Made by a program: the position numbers and the translations under genes. Positions 30,220 to 40,058 of a stretch of DNA of 64,000 nucleotides are shown piece after piece. Source of the stretch: Pantoea rodasii (GTDB lineage: Bacteria; Pseudomonadota; Gammaproteobacteria; Enterobacterales; Enterobacteriaceae); the NCBI RefSeq assembly GCF_002095465.1, contig NZ_MLFP01000002.1:372001-436000 (forward strand). Direction: 5' to 3'. The notes beneath the pieces were generated by a model. The model saw nothing but the letters and a program-made list of their open reading frames with translations, did not search any database and was not told where the DNA came from. Every line of letters begins with the position of its first letter. Position 1 is the stretch's first letter.

Positions 30220-30807
30220 ATGAATCATGTCTGGGGTCTTCTGGCGCATCCTAACCAGGAAATGCGCGATATCAAGCAAGAAAACGAGAGCGTTTCGCAC
30301 CATTACACCCACCATGTTTTGATGATGGCGGCGATCCCGGTGATCTGCGCCTTTATCGGTACCACACAGCTGGGCTGGAATCTGGGCGAAGGGCAGTTCG
30401 TACAACTCAACCTGCTGACCGGCATCGGTCTCGGCATTCTGTTTTACCTGATTATCTTAGGCGGCGTGGCGGTGATGGGCCGCGTCATTCACTGGATGGC
30501 GCGCGATTATCCGCAGCGTCCGAGCATTCCACGCTGTACTGTTTTTGCCGGTTATGTGGCCACGCCGTTGTTTATCAGTGGCCTGGTGGCACTGTATCCG
30601 CTGGTGTGGCTGTGCGTATTCGCGGGCGCAGTGGCCTTGCTGTACACCGGTTATCTGCTGTATGTCGGTATTCCGGTGTTCCTGAATATTGACCGTGAAG
30701 AGAGCATGCGCTTCTCCGGTTCAACTTTAGCGATTGGCGTGCTGGTGTTTGAAGTACTGCTGGCGCTGACGGTGATTCTGTGGGGATACGGACCACGATT
30801 GTTCTGA
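30220..30807 (+). CDS. yohC: Yip1 family inner membrane protein YohC
   Basis: A 195-residue protein with five hydrophobic segments that matches E. coli YohC almost throughout (NHVWGL..HP..EM, HHYTHHVL, FIGTTQLGWN). Function unknown. A GAGGAG ribosome binding site precedes the ATG. It lies upstream of pbpG and is closed by a strong terminator. Confidence 0.94.
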   Translation: MNHVWGLLAHPNQEMRDIKQENESVSHHYTHHVLMMAAIPVICAFIGTTQLGWNLGEGQFVQLNLLTGIGLGILFYLIILGGVAVMGRVIHWMARDYPQRPSIPRCTVFAGYVATPLFISGLVALYPLVWLCVFAGAVALLYTGYLLYVGIPVFLNIDREESMRFSGSTLAIGVLVFEVLLALTVILWGYGPRLF

Positions 30808-30813
30808 ATACCC

Positions 30814-30839
30814 GGGCGGCTAATAAGCCGCCCTTTTTT
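30814..30839 (+). terminator. Intrinsic terminator after yohC
   Basis: GGGCGGCT and AGCCGCCC form a perfect 8-bp stem with an AATA loop followed by TTTTTT. Confidence 0.92.
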
Positions 30840-30981
30840 AACGCCCGGAAACAATCTACCTAAGAAATTTCGTAGGGAAGTGGGTATTATGCTGCTGCCA
30901 GCCCGCATCCTGTCTGGTTTGATGCGCGCGGCCTGTGTCTTAAACACGGCGCAAAACTCCTCACCGGATTTTTTTGACACG

Positions 30982-31983
30982 ATGTCTGTAAAAATGCGTA
31001 TTTCTTTGCTGTCGCTGGCGCTGTTTGTCGCCGCGCCGGCAGCTGTAACCCCGGCACTGGCCGCGCCCGCTGCGCTGTCTAATCTGGCGCCGATTGCCCA
31101 ACCGCAAATCGCCTCCGGCAGTGCCATGATTGTCGATCTTGAAACCAATAAAGTGCTGTTCTCCAGCCATCCGGACCGCGTGCGTCCTATCGCGTCACTC
31201 ACCAAGCTGATGACCGCGATGGTGGTGCTGGATGCCAAACTGCCGATGGATGAATTGTTATCGGTGGATATCAGCCATACGCCGGAAATGCGCGGTGTGT
31301 TTTCCCGTGTGAAACTGAACAGTGAAATCAGCCGCCGCAATATGCTGCTGCTCGCGCTGATGTCTTCAGAAAACCGTGCGGCCGCCAGCCTGGCGCATCA
31401 CTATCCGGGCGGCTACGATGCCTTTATCCGCGCGATGAATGCCAAAGCGCGCGCACTGGGCATGACCCACACCCATTATGTTGAACCCACCGGTTTGTCG
31501 ATTAACAACGTGTCCAATGCGGAAGATTTGATCAAGCTGGCGAAAGCTACGCGTCAGTATCCGCTGATCGGCGAGTTGAGCACCACCAAAGAAGACACGG
31601 CGGTGTTTAAGCATCCTAACTACGCATTGCCGTTCCGTAATACCAATCACCTGGTGTACAAAGGCGACTGGCGCATTGCGTTGACCAAAACCGGTTATAC
31701 CGATGAAGCAGGCCACTGTCTGGTGATGCGCACGGTGATTAATAACCGTCCGGTGGCGCTGGTGGTACTGGATGCCTTTGGTAAGTACACCCATTTTGCC
31801 GATGCTAACCGTCTGCGTGACTGGCTGGAAACCGGCAAAGCCGCTCCGGTTCCGGCGGCTGCGCTGGCGTACAAGAAGCAAAAACGTCGCAGACGGCCAG
31901 CAACGAGTAATCACGACGTCTGTTTCAATTCACAGATGCGCAATGAATTGCGCGTCTGTGAGTGCTGCCGATTGGCGGGATAA
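30982..31983 (+). CDS. pbpG: D-alanyl-D-alanine endopeptidase PbpG (PBP7), shifted C terminus
   Basis: PbpG (PBP7) cleaves D-Ala-mDAP cross-links in peptidoglycan. It has a signal peptide (about 1-29), the catalytic SxxK in ASLTKLM, the SxN in SSENRA, and the KTG in LTKTGYT. Start 30982 or 30994 gives a normal signal sequence; the longer frame from 30880 is not supported. The last 30 residues are unlike the family. One more A in the A5 tract at 31880-31884 would instead give [12 protein letters not shown] and a stop at 31908-31910, a 309-residue protein similar to E. coli (about 310). The long Arg/Cys-rich tail is therefore probably a frameshift artefact. Confidence 0.92.
   Translation: MSVKMRISLLSLALFVAAPAAVTPALAAPAALSNLAPIAQPQIASGSAMIVDLETNKVLFSSHPDRVRPIASLTKLMTAMVVLDAKLPMDELLSVDISHTPEMRGVFSRVKLNSEISRRNMLLLALMSSENRAAASLAHHYPGGYDAFIRAMNAKARALGMTHTHYVEPTGLSINNVSNAEDLIKLAKATRQYPLIGELSTTKEDTAVFKHPNYALPFRNTNHLVYKGDWRIALTKTGYTDEAGHCLVMRTVINNRPVALVVLDAFGKYTHFADANRLRDWLETGKAAPVPAAALAYKKQKRRRRPATSNHDVCFNSQMRNELRVCECCRLAG
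31931..31960. repeat. 30-bp palindrome downstream of pbpG
   Basis: The sequence reads CACAGATGCGCAAT, two bases, ATTGCGCGTCTGTG. The arms pair at 13 of 14 positions. It lies just after the corrected pbpG stop, so it may end the pbpG message or be a short REP-type element; there is no T-run. Confidence 0.55.
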
Positions 31984-32136
31984 ATTACCCCCGAACGACC
32001 AAAAAATCCCTAATCGTTAGCACCAATGTTTTAGCGCTTCATTCCTATAGTCTCCGCTTCGGCTTCGCTCTACACTGGCCGCCATTCAAAGTTAACTGGC
32101 ATTTATCGGCTGAAATTGCGCTGGAATCTCATTTAT

Positions 32137-34581
32137 ATGTTCAAGCTTCGATCACTCATTACCCCATTTTTACTGCTGCTGGTGTTGTTCAGCCCGGCCC
32201 TGAGCTATGCGGATGACAATACTGCCGCCGCGGCCCAGCAAGAAGATGCTGCGCCGAAGGTGAATCCCTCGGTCGAGCTGCCTAAAATGCAGAAGATCCT
32301 CGACAAGATTAAAGGCCAGGTATCCGGTGATACCAATGAAAGCCAGCTCAACCAGCTCAATGAGATGGCGCTGGAGCTATCCGGTAACGCGGAAACTCTG
32401 GGTCAGGCATTGATCCCACAACGTCAGCAGCTTGATGCGCAACTGGCAGTGCTCGGTCCCGCACCCAAAGCCGATAGCGGAGTTAAAGAAACTCCCGAAG
32501 TCACGCGCAAACGCGCCACGCTGGAGAGCCAGAAAAGCAAGCTGGACGATCAAATCAAGCAGGCCGACGGCATTAAAAACGGCGCGTTGGTGCTTTCCTC
32601 ACAGATTGTTAACCTGCGTCGCGACCAGCTAAAAAGTCAGCTGGCACTGAACTCCGGCAGTATTTTGGGGCCGCGTTTCTGGTCACCGCTGGTGAGCCGC
32701 CAGGATCTGGATGGCGAGAAGATCAGTGATTTTATTGCCGAACTGCAGGACACCGCCGCACTTTCCTGGGAGTCTGGCTGGCGCTTTGGCACCATCGGCT
32801 GGTTGATCGCGGCGATGTTGGTGATGACGCTCGGCCGTCGTTACAGCGAGGAGTTTCTCGCCTGGGTCAGCATTCACAAAATGCCTGAAGGGCGTCTGCG
32901 TCGTAGCTTCCTGGCGGCGGCGATTGCCTTAACCACTCTGGCTGCGGTGGTGCTGACGTTTAACTTTATCGCGCTGGCGTTTACCCGCCGCGATGAAGTA
33001 TCCACTGACGTGCAGGATTTTGTTGAGCGCCTGGTGCAACTCAGCGTCTATTGCGGCCTGATCGCCGGGTTAGGGCGGGCGTTCCTGTCAACGCGCCGTC
33101 CAAGCTGGCGTCTGCCGAGCATCTCCAACGAAGTGGCGCAGGCGTTGAAGCCGTTCCCGCCTCTTACCGCAGGACTGGTGTTTATCTTCCAGACCGCCGA
33201 ATCCTTTAACTACAGCGTTGGTACCAGCCTCAATACCACCATTTTCGCCAACGGATTGACCGCATTACTGATTGGCTGCACGGGGCTGGCGATCAGCATG
33301 CGCACCAATCGTGTGCGCCGTCGCATGGTGCAAGCGGGTAATGCGCCAGAAGCTCGTCCGACCGTGGTCGGGCTAATACAGCTGGCGCTAACGCTGACCG
33401 CGTTAGCGATTTTGATCTCGCTGATCATCGGCTATGTCACGCTCGCGCGCTTCATGAGTTATGAACTGATCTGGTGTGGCATCCTGTTTGGCTCGTTCTA
33501 CTTCCTCAGCCATCTGATCAACGACGGCTGCGAAAGCTTGTTCTCGACCAATAACGCCACCGGCAAACGCCTGCAGACGTCATTAAACATTGATGAACGT
33601 CATCTGCAGCAGGCGGCTACGCTGCTGGGCGCTATCGGTAAAACAGCCCTGATTGGGATTGTCGCGCTGGCGCTGCTGAATGGCACCTTTGCCTCATCGA
33701 CACCGATCGAACTGATTCAAAAAGTCATTGAATTCTGGGGCGGCAAAGGCCTGGAGTCACTGAACATCGTGCCGGCGCACATGGTTAATGCCATTTTGTG
33801 TCTGGTGGTGGGGATTTACGTGCTGCGTTCGGTGCGTCGCTGGCTGGATAAAGATTTCCTGCCAAAAACCACCATGGACGTGGGCATGCGCGTGTCGCTG
33901 GTCACACTGTTCAGCAACATCGGCTACGTGCTGATTATCCTGCTGACGCTGTCAATCATGGGGCTGCAGTGGAACAAACTGGCGTGGATCGTCAGTGCCT
34001 TGTCAGTCGGTATCGGTTTCGGCTTGCAAGAGATTGTGAAGAACTTTATCTCCGGTTTGATTCTGTTAACCGAGCGTCCTGTCAAAGTGGGCGATCTGGT
34101 GAGCATCAGCGGCATTGAAGGGGATATTCGTCGTATCAACGTGCGCGCCACCGAGATTCAGCTCAGTGATAAATCGACGGTGATTGTGCCGAACTCGCAA
34201 TTCATCTCGCAGAACGTACGTAACGCCACCATGGGCAATGCGCAGGGCGTGGTGACCATTCTGCTGACCTTCCCGCTGGATATCGATCCGGTGCGCGTGC
34301 GTGAGATTCTGCTTGAGGTGTACGAGGAGAACGAACGTATTCTGGAAACGCCTGAGCCGTCCGTGTCGTTCAAGGATCTGACTTCTGCCGGTATCGTGCT
34401 GAGCGTCACCGGCAACGTCGCAGGTCAGCGTCAGATCTCCAGCGCCAAGAGCGATCTGCTGTTCGATATTCTGACGCGCCTGCGCAAAGAGGGCATTGTG
34501 CTGTCTACACCGCAGACGATGATCATTGAACGTCGAACGATGCCTGCAACGGTGCACGAAGAGGGCGAACAACTGCCGTAA
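32137..34581 (+). CDS. DUF3772-containing MscS-family mechanosensitive channel
   Basis: An 814-residue inner membrane protein of the large MscS type. It has a signal peptide (about 1-25, cleavage after LSYA), a periplasmic coiled-coil DUF3772-like domain (about 30-190), several TM helices (about 215-600) and the conserved MscS pore and beta domain. The pore helix region is near GIGFGLQEIVKNFISGL (residues about 625-641), then RPVKVGDLV. It probably opens on membrane tension to release osmolytes. It is related to E. coli YbiO/YjeP-type channels but I cannot assign it to one. It sits between pbpG and dld, where E. coli has no such gene. The downstream start at 32137 is chosen for its signal sequence. 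Confidence 0.88.
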   Translation: MFKLRSLITPFLLLLVLFSPALSYADDNTAAAAQQEDAAPKVNPSVELPKMQKILDKIKGQVSGDTNESQLNQLNEMALELSGNAETLGQALIPQRQQLDAQLAVLGPAPKADSGVKETPEVTRKRATLESQKSKLDDQIKQADGIKNGALVLSSQIVNLRRDQLKSQLALNSGSILGPRFWSPLVSRQDLDGEKISDFIAELQDTAALSWESGWRFGTIGWLIAAMLVMTLGRRYSEEFLAWVSIHKMPEGRLRRSFLAAAIALTTLAAVVLTFNFIALAFTRRDEVSTDVQDFVERLVQLSVYCGLIAGLGRAFLSTRRPSWRLPSISNEVAQALKPFPPLTAGLVFIFQTAESFNYSVGTSLNTTIFANGLTALLIGCTGLAISMRTNRVRRRMVQAGNAPEARPTVVGLIQLALTLTALAILISLIIGYVTLARFMSYELIWCGILFGSFYFLSHLINDGCESLFSTNNATGKRLQTSLNIDERHLQQAATLLGAIGKTALIGIVALALLNGTFASSTPIELIQKVIEFWGGKGLESLNIVPAHMVNAILCLVVGIYVLRSVRRWLDKDFLPKTTMDVGMRVSLVTLFSNIGYVLIILLTLSIMGLQWNKLAWIVSALSVGIGFGLQEIVKNFISGLILLTERPVKVGDLVSISGIEGDIRRINVRATEIQLSDKSTVIVPNSQFISQNVRNATMGNAQGVVTILLTFPLDIDPVRVREILLEVYEENERILETPEPSVSFKDLTSAGIVLSVTGNVAGQRQISSAKSDLLFDILTRLRKEGIVLSTPQTMIIERRTMPATVHEEGEQLP

Positions 34582-34586
34582 TCAAA

Positions 34587-34608
34587 TGGGCGGCTCTCGG
34601 GCCGCCCA
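34587..34608. terminator. Hairpin between the convergent mscS-type gene and dld
   Basis: TGGGCGGC and GCCGCCCA pair perfectly around a TCTCGG loop. No U-tract on either strand, so termination strength is doubtful. Confidence 0.45.
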
Positions 34609-34616
34609 CTGCTTCA

Positions 34617-36326
34617 TTACACCTTCACCGCCCAACCTTTCTGCTTACTGGTTTTACCAATCCCCGGATTAAAGGTATTGGTCGGATCCAGCTGGCGATA
34701 AAACGCTCGCAACTGCGGTTTCGCATGATACAGATGCCCAACGTTATGCTCAGCCGGATATTCGGCACCGCGTTCGCTGAGGATCGCCAGCATCTTCTCC
34801 TTCAACGCATGCGCATCCACGCCTTTCTTCACGATGTAATCCTGATGGAACACGTGGCAGAAGAAATGCCCGTAATAGAGGCGATGGCTGAGATCGTTAT
34901 CAAACTCCGCCGGTAAGCGCTCAAACCAATCCTGATCGTTGCGGCGTAGCGCGATATCCAGCGCCAGAATATCTTCCACTTCATCCGCATGTACCGCGTG
35001 ATAACGCACTGCGGCACCGGCGGCGGCAAAGCGATGCAGGAAGGCGTGTGCGCCTTCTTTACCGTCACAGGCAAAGAATTCACCCCCGCCTTCGCGGAAG
35101 TATTCATGCAAATATTCCTGCGCTTCGACAACGCCTTCACCGGACATCTTTAACATCAGGTGATGCTCAAACTTATCGCGATACTGCTTCATGCGCTTTG
35201 GCAGATGTGCCGGCAGCCAACCGCTGATGCGCTGCAATACGCGATCGGTGAAATGAGGTTTAACAAAACTCAGCTTACCCAGCCAGGCATCCACCCGACC
35301 TTTTAGCGTGAAGAACTGCGGCATCTTGTCGGTGCCGAGCTTGTCGATCATCACAAAAGTATCTTTGCCGTACACTTCGGCGATATCGAAAATGTCGCGG
35401 TGCATATATTCGCCCGCCACCGGCAGGTTTTTGAACTCGGCCAGAATATGCCGGCGCAGATCCCCCAGCACCGCCGGATCGTTGGTGCCGATATAGAACA
35501 CCTGCTGTTTCGGTTCGGTGGGGAAGGTATCCAGACGCACGGCGAACACCGCCAGTTTGCCCGCGCAGCCAGAAGCTTCGAACAGGCGACGTTCATCGGC
35601 GTTGAAGCGTGCTGGCGTATCCGCATGGATATCGCGCACCCGGTCGGCGTATTCGTGGTCGGAGGCATGGCGCTCGTCCCAGCGCACGTCGTTCTGCTGC
35701 CAGCGATCGTCATCCAGTCGGCCGAGCATCTCTTCCGGCGAGTGGCCGAGATCCATGCCGAGATGATTGACCAGCTTGAGTTTGCCATCGGCATCGATCT
35801 GCGCGTAAAGCGCCATTTCGCTGTAGGCCGGACCGCGTTTGATCAGCGATCCGCCTGAGTTATTACAAATCCCGCCCATTACCGATGCGCCGATACACGA
35901 CGATCCGATCACCGAGTGCGGTTCGCGTCCCAGCGGCTTCAGAGCTTTTTCCAGCTGATACAAGGTGCTGCCAGGAAACGCGAGGATCTGCTTGCCGCCC
36001 TCGATCAGCTGCAATTTATCGAGGCGTAAGGTACTGATAATCACCACCGGGCGATCGTAATCGTTGCCGTTGGGCGTCGAGCCTTCGGTTAACCCGGTGT
36101 TGGCGGCCTGCATCAGAATCACCGCATCGGCCTGCACCAGTGCCTGCAGCACGCGCCACAGTTCCAGCAAGGTACCGGGGAAGATAACCGCGAGGGCATC
36201 GCCTTCACCCGAGCGAAAACCTTTGCGATAGCGCGCCGTCTGTTCCGCTTCGGTTAACAGGTTGGAAGGGCCGACGAGGCGGCGCAGTTCAGCCAGCAGT
36301 GTAGGGTGTGAGGTGTTGTTATTCAT
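34617..36326 (-). CDS. dld: Quinone-dependent D-lactate dehydrogenase Dld
   Basis: Dld is a peripheral membrane FAD enzyme that oxidises D-lactate to pyruvate and feeds electrons to the quinone pool. The 569-residue protein aligns along its length with E. coli Dld. It has the FAD-binding block GLTEGSTPNGNDYDR near residue 80, IGSSCIGASVMGGICNNSGG near 140, and the C-terminal cap with HNVGHLY and DPTNTFNPGIGKTSK. The start at 36326 has AGGACAGG upstream and is preferred to 36419. It is divergent from bglX, as in E. coli. Confidence 0.96.
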   Translation of the reverse strand: MNNNTSHPTLLAELRRLVGPSNLLTEAEQTARYRKGFRSGEGDALAVIFPGTLLELWRVLQALVQADAVILMQAANTGLTEGSTPNGNDYDRPVVIISTLRLDKLQLIEGGKQILAFPGSTLYQLEKALKPLGREPHSVIGSSCIGASVMGGICNNSGGSLIKRGPAYSEMALYAQIDADGKLKLVNHLGMDLGHSPEEMLGRLDDDRWQQNDVRWDERHASDHEYADRVRDIHADTPARFNADERRLFEASGCAGKLAVFAVRLDTFPTEPKQQVFYIGTNDPAVLGDLRRHILAEFKNLPVAGEYMHRDIFDIAEVYGKDTFVMIDKLGTDKMPQFFTLKGRVDAWLGKLSFVKPHFTDRVLQRISGWLPAHLPKRMKQYRDKFEHHLMLKMSGEGVVEAQEYLHEYFREGGGEFFACDGKEGAHAFLHRFAAAGAAVRYHAVHADEVEDILALDIALRRNDQDWFERLPAEFDNDLSHRLYYGHFFCHVFHQDYIVKKGVDAHALKEKMLAILSERGAEYPAEHNVGHLYHAKPQLRAFYRQLDPTNTFNPGIGKTSKQKGWAVKV

Positions 36327-36480
36327 AAACCTGTCCTTGTCGTTACGTTGCGCATCTACTTTAGCACGCGTCAACGGCATGGTCGCTGTGTGACATCGGC
36401 GGCTACCTGCTATCCTCATCTTGTGGCAAACTGCCCCGGTTATTTCGATATTGCGCAGTCACTTAAGAGAACCCGACCTG

Positions 36481-38778
36481 ATGAAATGGATTTGCTCTAT
36501 TAGCCTCGCTGTCACACTTGCCATGCAGCCTGCCTTCGCAGATGACCTGTTTGGCCCCCATCCGATGACTGAACAGGCGCGCGACGCCTTTGTAAACCAA
36601 CTGCTCGGCAAAATGACCCTTGATGAAAAAATCGGGCAAATGCGTTTGATCAGCGTAGGACCAGACACGCCGAAAGAGGCGGTGCGTGACATGATTCAGC
36701 ACGGTCAGGTTGGCGCGATATTCAATACCGTGACACGCCAGGATATCCGCGCGATGCAGGATCAGGTGATGCAACTCAGTCGCCTAAAAATTCCATTGTT
36801 CTTCGCCTATGACGTGGTGCACGGTCAGCGCACCATCTTCCCGATCCCGCTCGGCCTGGCGGCCAGCTGGGATCTCGATGCGATTGGTGAAGTAGGGCGC
36901 ATCTCCGCTTATGAAGCGGCCGACGATGGCCTCAATATGACCTGGGCACCGATGGTGGATGTTACCCGCGAACCGCGTTGGGGACGCGTGTCTGAAGGCT
37001 TCGGTGAAGACACCTTCTTGTCCTCGCAAATGGGCAGCGCGATGGTGAAATCCATGCAGGGCAAAAGCGCCGCCGACCGTTATTCGATCATGACCAGCGT
37101 GAAACACTTCGCAGCCTATGGCGCAGTGGAGGGCGGGCGTGATTACAACACCGTCGACATGAGCCCACAGCGTCTGTTCCAGGACTATCTGCCACCGTAC
37201 AAAGCGTCATTGGATGCGGGCAGCGGCGGCGTGATGGTGGCGCTCAACTCACTGAACGGCACGCCTGCCACAGCGGATGGCTGGTTGCTGAAAGATCTGC
37301 TGCGCGGTGAATGGAAATTCAAAGGCATCACCATCAGCGATCACGGTGCGATCAAAGAGCTGCTAAAACACGGCGTGGCCAGCGATCCGCAGGATGCGGT
37401 GCGCATTGCGCTGAAGTCCGGCATCGACATGAGCATGAGCGATGAGTACTACAGCAAATATCTGCCGGGCCTGGTGAAAAGCGGCGCGGTGAGCATGGCG
37501 GAAATCGACGATGCGGCGCGCCACGTGCTGAACGTCAAATATGATATGGGCTTGTTCAACGATCCTTACAGCCATTTAGGGCCGAAAGAGAGCGATCCGC
37601 AGGACACCAATGCCGAGAGTCGTTTGCATCGTGCCGAAGCGCGTGACGTGGCGCGTAAGAGCATTGTGCTGCTGAAAAACTGGCATGAAACCTTGCCGCT
37701 GAAGAAAGACGCGACGGTGGCGCTCGTTGGGCCATTGGCCGACAGCCAGCGCGACATCATGGGCAGCTGGTCAGCCGCGGGCCTGGCGAAGCAGTCGATT
37801 CCGCTGTTGCAGGGCGTGCGCAATGCGATGGCCGGCAAAGGCACGGTGCTGTATGCCAAAGGGGCTAACATCACCGATAACAAAGGCATTCAGGACTTCC
37901 TCAACCTTTACGAGCAGGCAGTGAGCGTGGATAAGCGCTCGCCGCAGGAACTGATCGATGAAGCGGTCGCCCAGGCGAAGAAAGCCGATGTGGTTGTCGC
38001 CGCCGTGGGTGAAGCGCAGGGCATGGCGCATGAAGCGTCAAGCCGCAGCGATCTGGTGATCCCGCCAAGCCAGCAAAAACTGCTGGCGGCATTGAAAGCC
38101 ACCGGCAAGCCGCTGGTGATAGTGCTGATGAATGGTCGTCCGCTGACGGTGGTCAACGAAGATCACATGGCTGATGCGATGGTGGAAACCTGGTTCAGCG
38201 GCACCGAAGGCGGTAACGCGATTGCCGACGTGCTGTTTGGCGATTACAACCCATCGGGCAAGCTGCCGATGTCCTTCCCGCGTTCCGTGGGACAACTGCC
38301 GATTTACTACAACCATTTGCCAACCGGGCGTCCGTATAACTTCGCCAAGCCGAACAAGTACACCTCGCATTATTATGATGCGGTGAACGGTCCACTCTAT
38401 CCGTTTGGTTACGGCCTGAGCTACACCACCTTTACGGTGTCACCGGTGAAGATGTCTGCGAAAACCATGCCGCGTAACGGCACAGTTGACGCGAGCGTTA
38501 CCGTCACCAACACCGGCAAACGTGATGGTGCCACGGTGGTGCAGATGTATCTCAACGATCCGGTGGCCAGCATCAGTCGTCCGGTGCAGGAGCTGCGAGG
38601 CTTCAAACGCATCATGCTGAAAGCGGGCGAGTCGCAGACCGTGAGCTTTAAGATTGACGTCGACGCGCTGAAATTCTGGAATCAGAAAATGCAGCAGGTG
38701 GCTGAGCCAGGCAAATTCAACGTGATGATTGGCCTCGATTCGGTGCGCACTCAGGATGGGCAGTTTGATTATCTGTAA
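36481..38778 (+). CDS. bglX: Periplasmic beta-glucosidase BglX
   Basis: BglX is a periplasmic GH3 beta-glucosidase. The 765-residue precursor equals the E. coli length, with a signal peptide (about 1-20, cleavage before DDLFG), the N-terminal TIM barrel carrying the nucleophile Asp in ITISDHGAIKEL (near residue 287), the alpha/beta sandwich domain, and a C-terminal fibronectin III-like domain (about 670-760). The start is the ATG giving KWICSISLAV, like E. coli. It is divergent from dld. Confidence 0.96.
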   Translation: MKWICSISLAVTLAMQPAFADDLFGPHPMTEQARDAFVNQLLGKMTLDEKIGQMRLISVGPDTPKEAVRDMIQHGQVGAIFNTVTRQDIRAMQDQVMQLSRLKIPLFFAYDVVHGQRTIFPIPLGLAASWDLDAIGEVGRISAYEAADDGLNMTWAPMVDVTREPRWGRVSEGFGEDTFLSSQMGSAMVKSMQGKSAADRYSIMTSVKHFAAYGAVEGGRDYNTVDMSPQRLFQDYLPPYKASLDAGSGGVMVALNSLNGTPATADGWLLKDLLRGEWKFKGITISDHGAIKELLKHGVASDPQDAVRIALKSGIDMSMSDEYYSKYLPGLVKSGAVSMAEIDDAARHVLNVKYDMGLFNDPYSHLGPKESDPQDTNAESRLHRAEARDVARKSIVLLKNWHETLPLKKDATVALVGPLADSQRDIMGSWSAAGLAKQSIPLLQGVRNAMAGKGTVLYAKGANITDNKGIQDFLNLYEQAVSVDKRSPQELIDEAVAQAKKADVVVAAVGEAQGMAHEASSRSDLVIPPSQQKLLAALKATGKPLVIVLMNGRPLTVVNEDHMADAMVETWFSGTEGGNAIADVLFGDYNPSGKLPMSFPRSVGQLPIYYNHLPTGRPYNFAKPNKYTSHYYDAVNGPLYPFGYGLSYTTFTVSPVKMSAKTMPRNGTVDASVTVTNTGKRDGATVVQMYLNDPVASISRPVQELRGFKRIMLKAGESQTVSFKIDVDALKFWNQKMQQVAEPGKFNVMIGLDSVRTQDGQFDYL

Positions 38779-38804
38779 GCGTTAGCATTTAGTAGATTGT
38801 GTAG

Positions 38805-38836
38805 CGGTGCGATTTATCATGCGATAAATCGCACCG
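38805..38836. repeat. Short REP-like palindrome after bglX
   Basis: CGGTGCGATTTATC and GATAAATCGCACCG pair perfectly over 14 bases around an ATGC loop. It is the compact form of the palindromes at 2833-2909 and 12503-12570, sharing GTAGCGG at its left and the ATTTATC core. Confidence 0.75.
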
Positions 38837-38898
38837 TCTCCCCTCGCAGTATATGATATGCCCGAGATCATTCTGCCAACGGGCATAATCCAGACGCC

Positions 38899-39762
38899 AT
38901 GAACCTCCGTAACCGCATCCAACAGCAAGTCTTTCGTCTTAATGGCCTCGCGCTGAACGAATTCGATATCTCGCAGCCGCTCGGCGATCCGGGCTTATTT
39001 GGTCCCGATCACGTGATCTGGCGTGTGCACGGCGATTTTCCATCGATGCTGTGCGGCGGCATCAGCGCACTCATGCTGCAAATGCTGCATCCGGCGGCGC
39101 TGGCGGGCGTGTGGGATCACTCCAACTTTCGTCAGGACATGCTGGGCCGTTTACGGCGCACCAGCCAGTTCATCGCCGTGACCACTTTTGGTAACACGCA
39201 GGATGCCAACATTCTGATTGAACGCGTTAAACGCATTCATCTGCGCGTCACCGGTATCGATAACGCCGGGCAACCTTATGCCGCCAGCGATCCGCATCTG
39301 CTCACTTGGGTGCACGTGGCGGAAACCAGCCGCTTCCTCGCCGCTCATCTGCGCTACAAGAATCCGCAACTCTCGCTGGCGGAGCAGGATCGTTATTACG
39401 ACGAAGCGGCGCTGATCGCTGAAGCGTTGGGTGCGGAAAAGGTGCCCAAAACAGTACAGGCGGTGGAAGCCTATTTGCAGGCAATGCGACCTGAGCTGAT
39501 TTGCGATGAACGTACGCTGGAAGTGATGCAGTTGCTGATCAATGCCCCGGCACCCAGTTGGCAGGCGAAACCAGCAATGCACGTGATGCTCAAAGCGGGC
39601 ATGGGCTTACTGCCGGAGTGGGCACAACAGCAAATTCAGCAGCCGATTAGCCCGCTGACGCAGTGGAGGGTTGATAAGGAAATTGCGGTGATCGCCGGGC
39701 TGCTGCGTTGGTCGATTCAGCGCGGGGCTTATTCCCGCGCTATGCAACGTATGGGGCGTTGA
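38899..39762 (+). CDS. MpaB-like oxygenase (DUF2236)
   Basis: A 287-residue protein of the DUF2236 family, which includes the rubber oxygenase (latex clearing protein) catalytic domain and fungal MpaB. Histidine-rich and basic positions of the family heme pocket are recognisable: LQMLHPAALAGVWDHS near residue 58, and TWVHVAETSRF near 136. Many enterobacterial and actinobacterial members are uncharacterised. A heme-dependent oxidation of a hydrophobic substrate is inferred from the family. No signal peptide or partner gene is seen. The start is short of a good ribosome binding site but the frame has no better option. Confidence 0.75.
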   Translation: MNLRNRIQQQVFRLNGLALNEFDISQPLGDPGLFGPDHVIWRVHGDFPSMLCGGISALMLQMLHPAALAGVWDHSNFRQDMLGRLRRTSQFIAVTTFGNTQDANILIERVKRIHLRVTGIDNAGQPYAASDPHLLTWVHVAETSRFLAAHLRYKNPQLSLAEQDRYYDEAALIAEALGAEKVPKTVQAVEAYLQAMRPELICDERTLEVMQLLINAPAPSWQAKPAMHVMLKAGMGLLPEWAQQQIQQPISPLTQWRVDKEIAVIAGLLRWSIQRGAYSRAMQRMGR

Positions 39763-39764
39763 GG

Positions 39765-40058
39765 CTACAAATGCAGCTCGTCCTGCTTTTTGGTGTAGGT
39801 GCGCGGCGTGCGCGCTTCACGTTTTAGCGTGAGCAGACGCTGCTGATAATGATGGAACAGCATCCCCAGTCCTAACCCCATCAGCGCTAAAGGCAGCAAA
39901 CTGTAATAAATGTCGAGGGGTAGCAACACCAACAGGGCTGCACCGCCAAGCATGATGGTCAGCGCTGACATCACCCACGTGTAGCGAATAAACAGCCACA
40001 CCAAAATCGCGAAAATCACAATATCGCGCAGATTTAAATCCAGGTTTTGCAGCACCAT
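39765..40058 (-). CDS. Small hypothetical membrane protein
   Basis: About 97 residues with two or three close hydrophobic segments (IVIFAILVWLFIRYTW, then LTIMLGGAALLVLLPL and LLPLALMGLGLGML) and a basic C-terminal tail. No family recognised. The start at 40058 has GGAG nine bases upstream; the longer frame from 40175 begins with Cys/Asp-rich sequence and is less likely. It converges on the oxygenase gene with two bases between stops. Confidence 0.6.
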   Translation of the reverse strand: MVLQNLDLNLRDIVIFAILVWLFIRYTWVMSALTIMLGGAALLVLLPLDIYYSLLPLALMGLGLGMLFHHYQQRLLTLKREARTPRTYTKKQDELHL

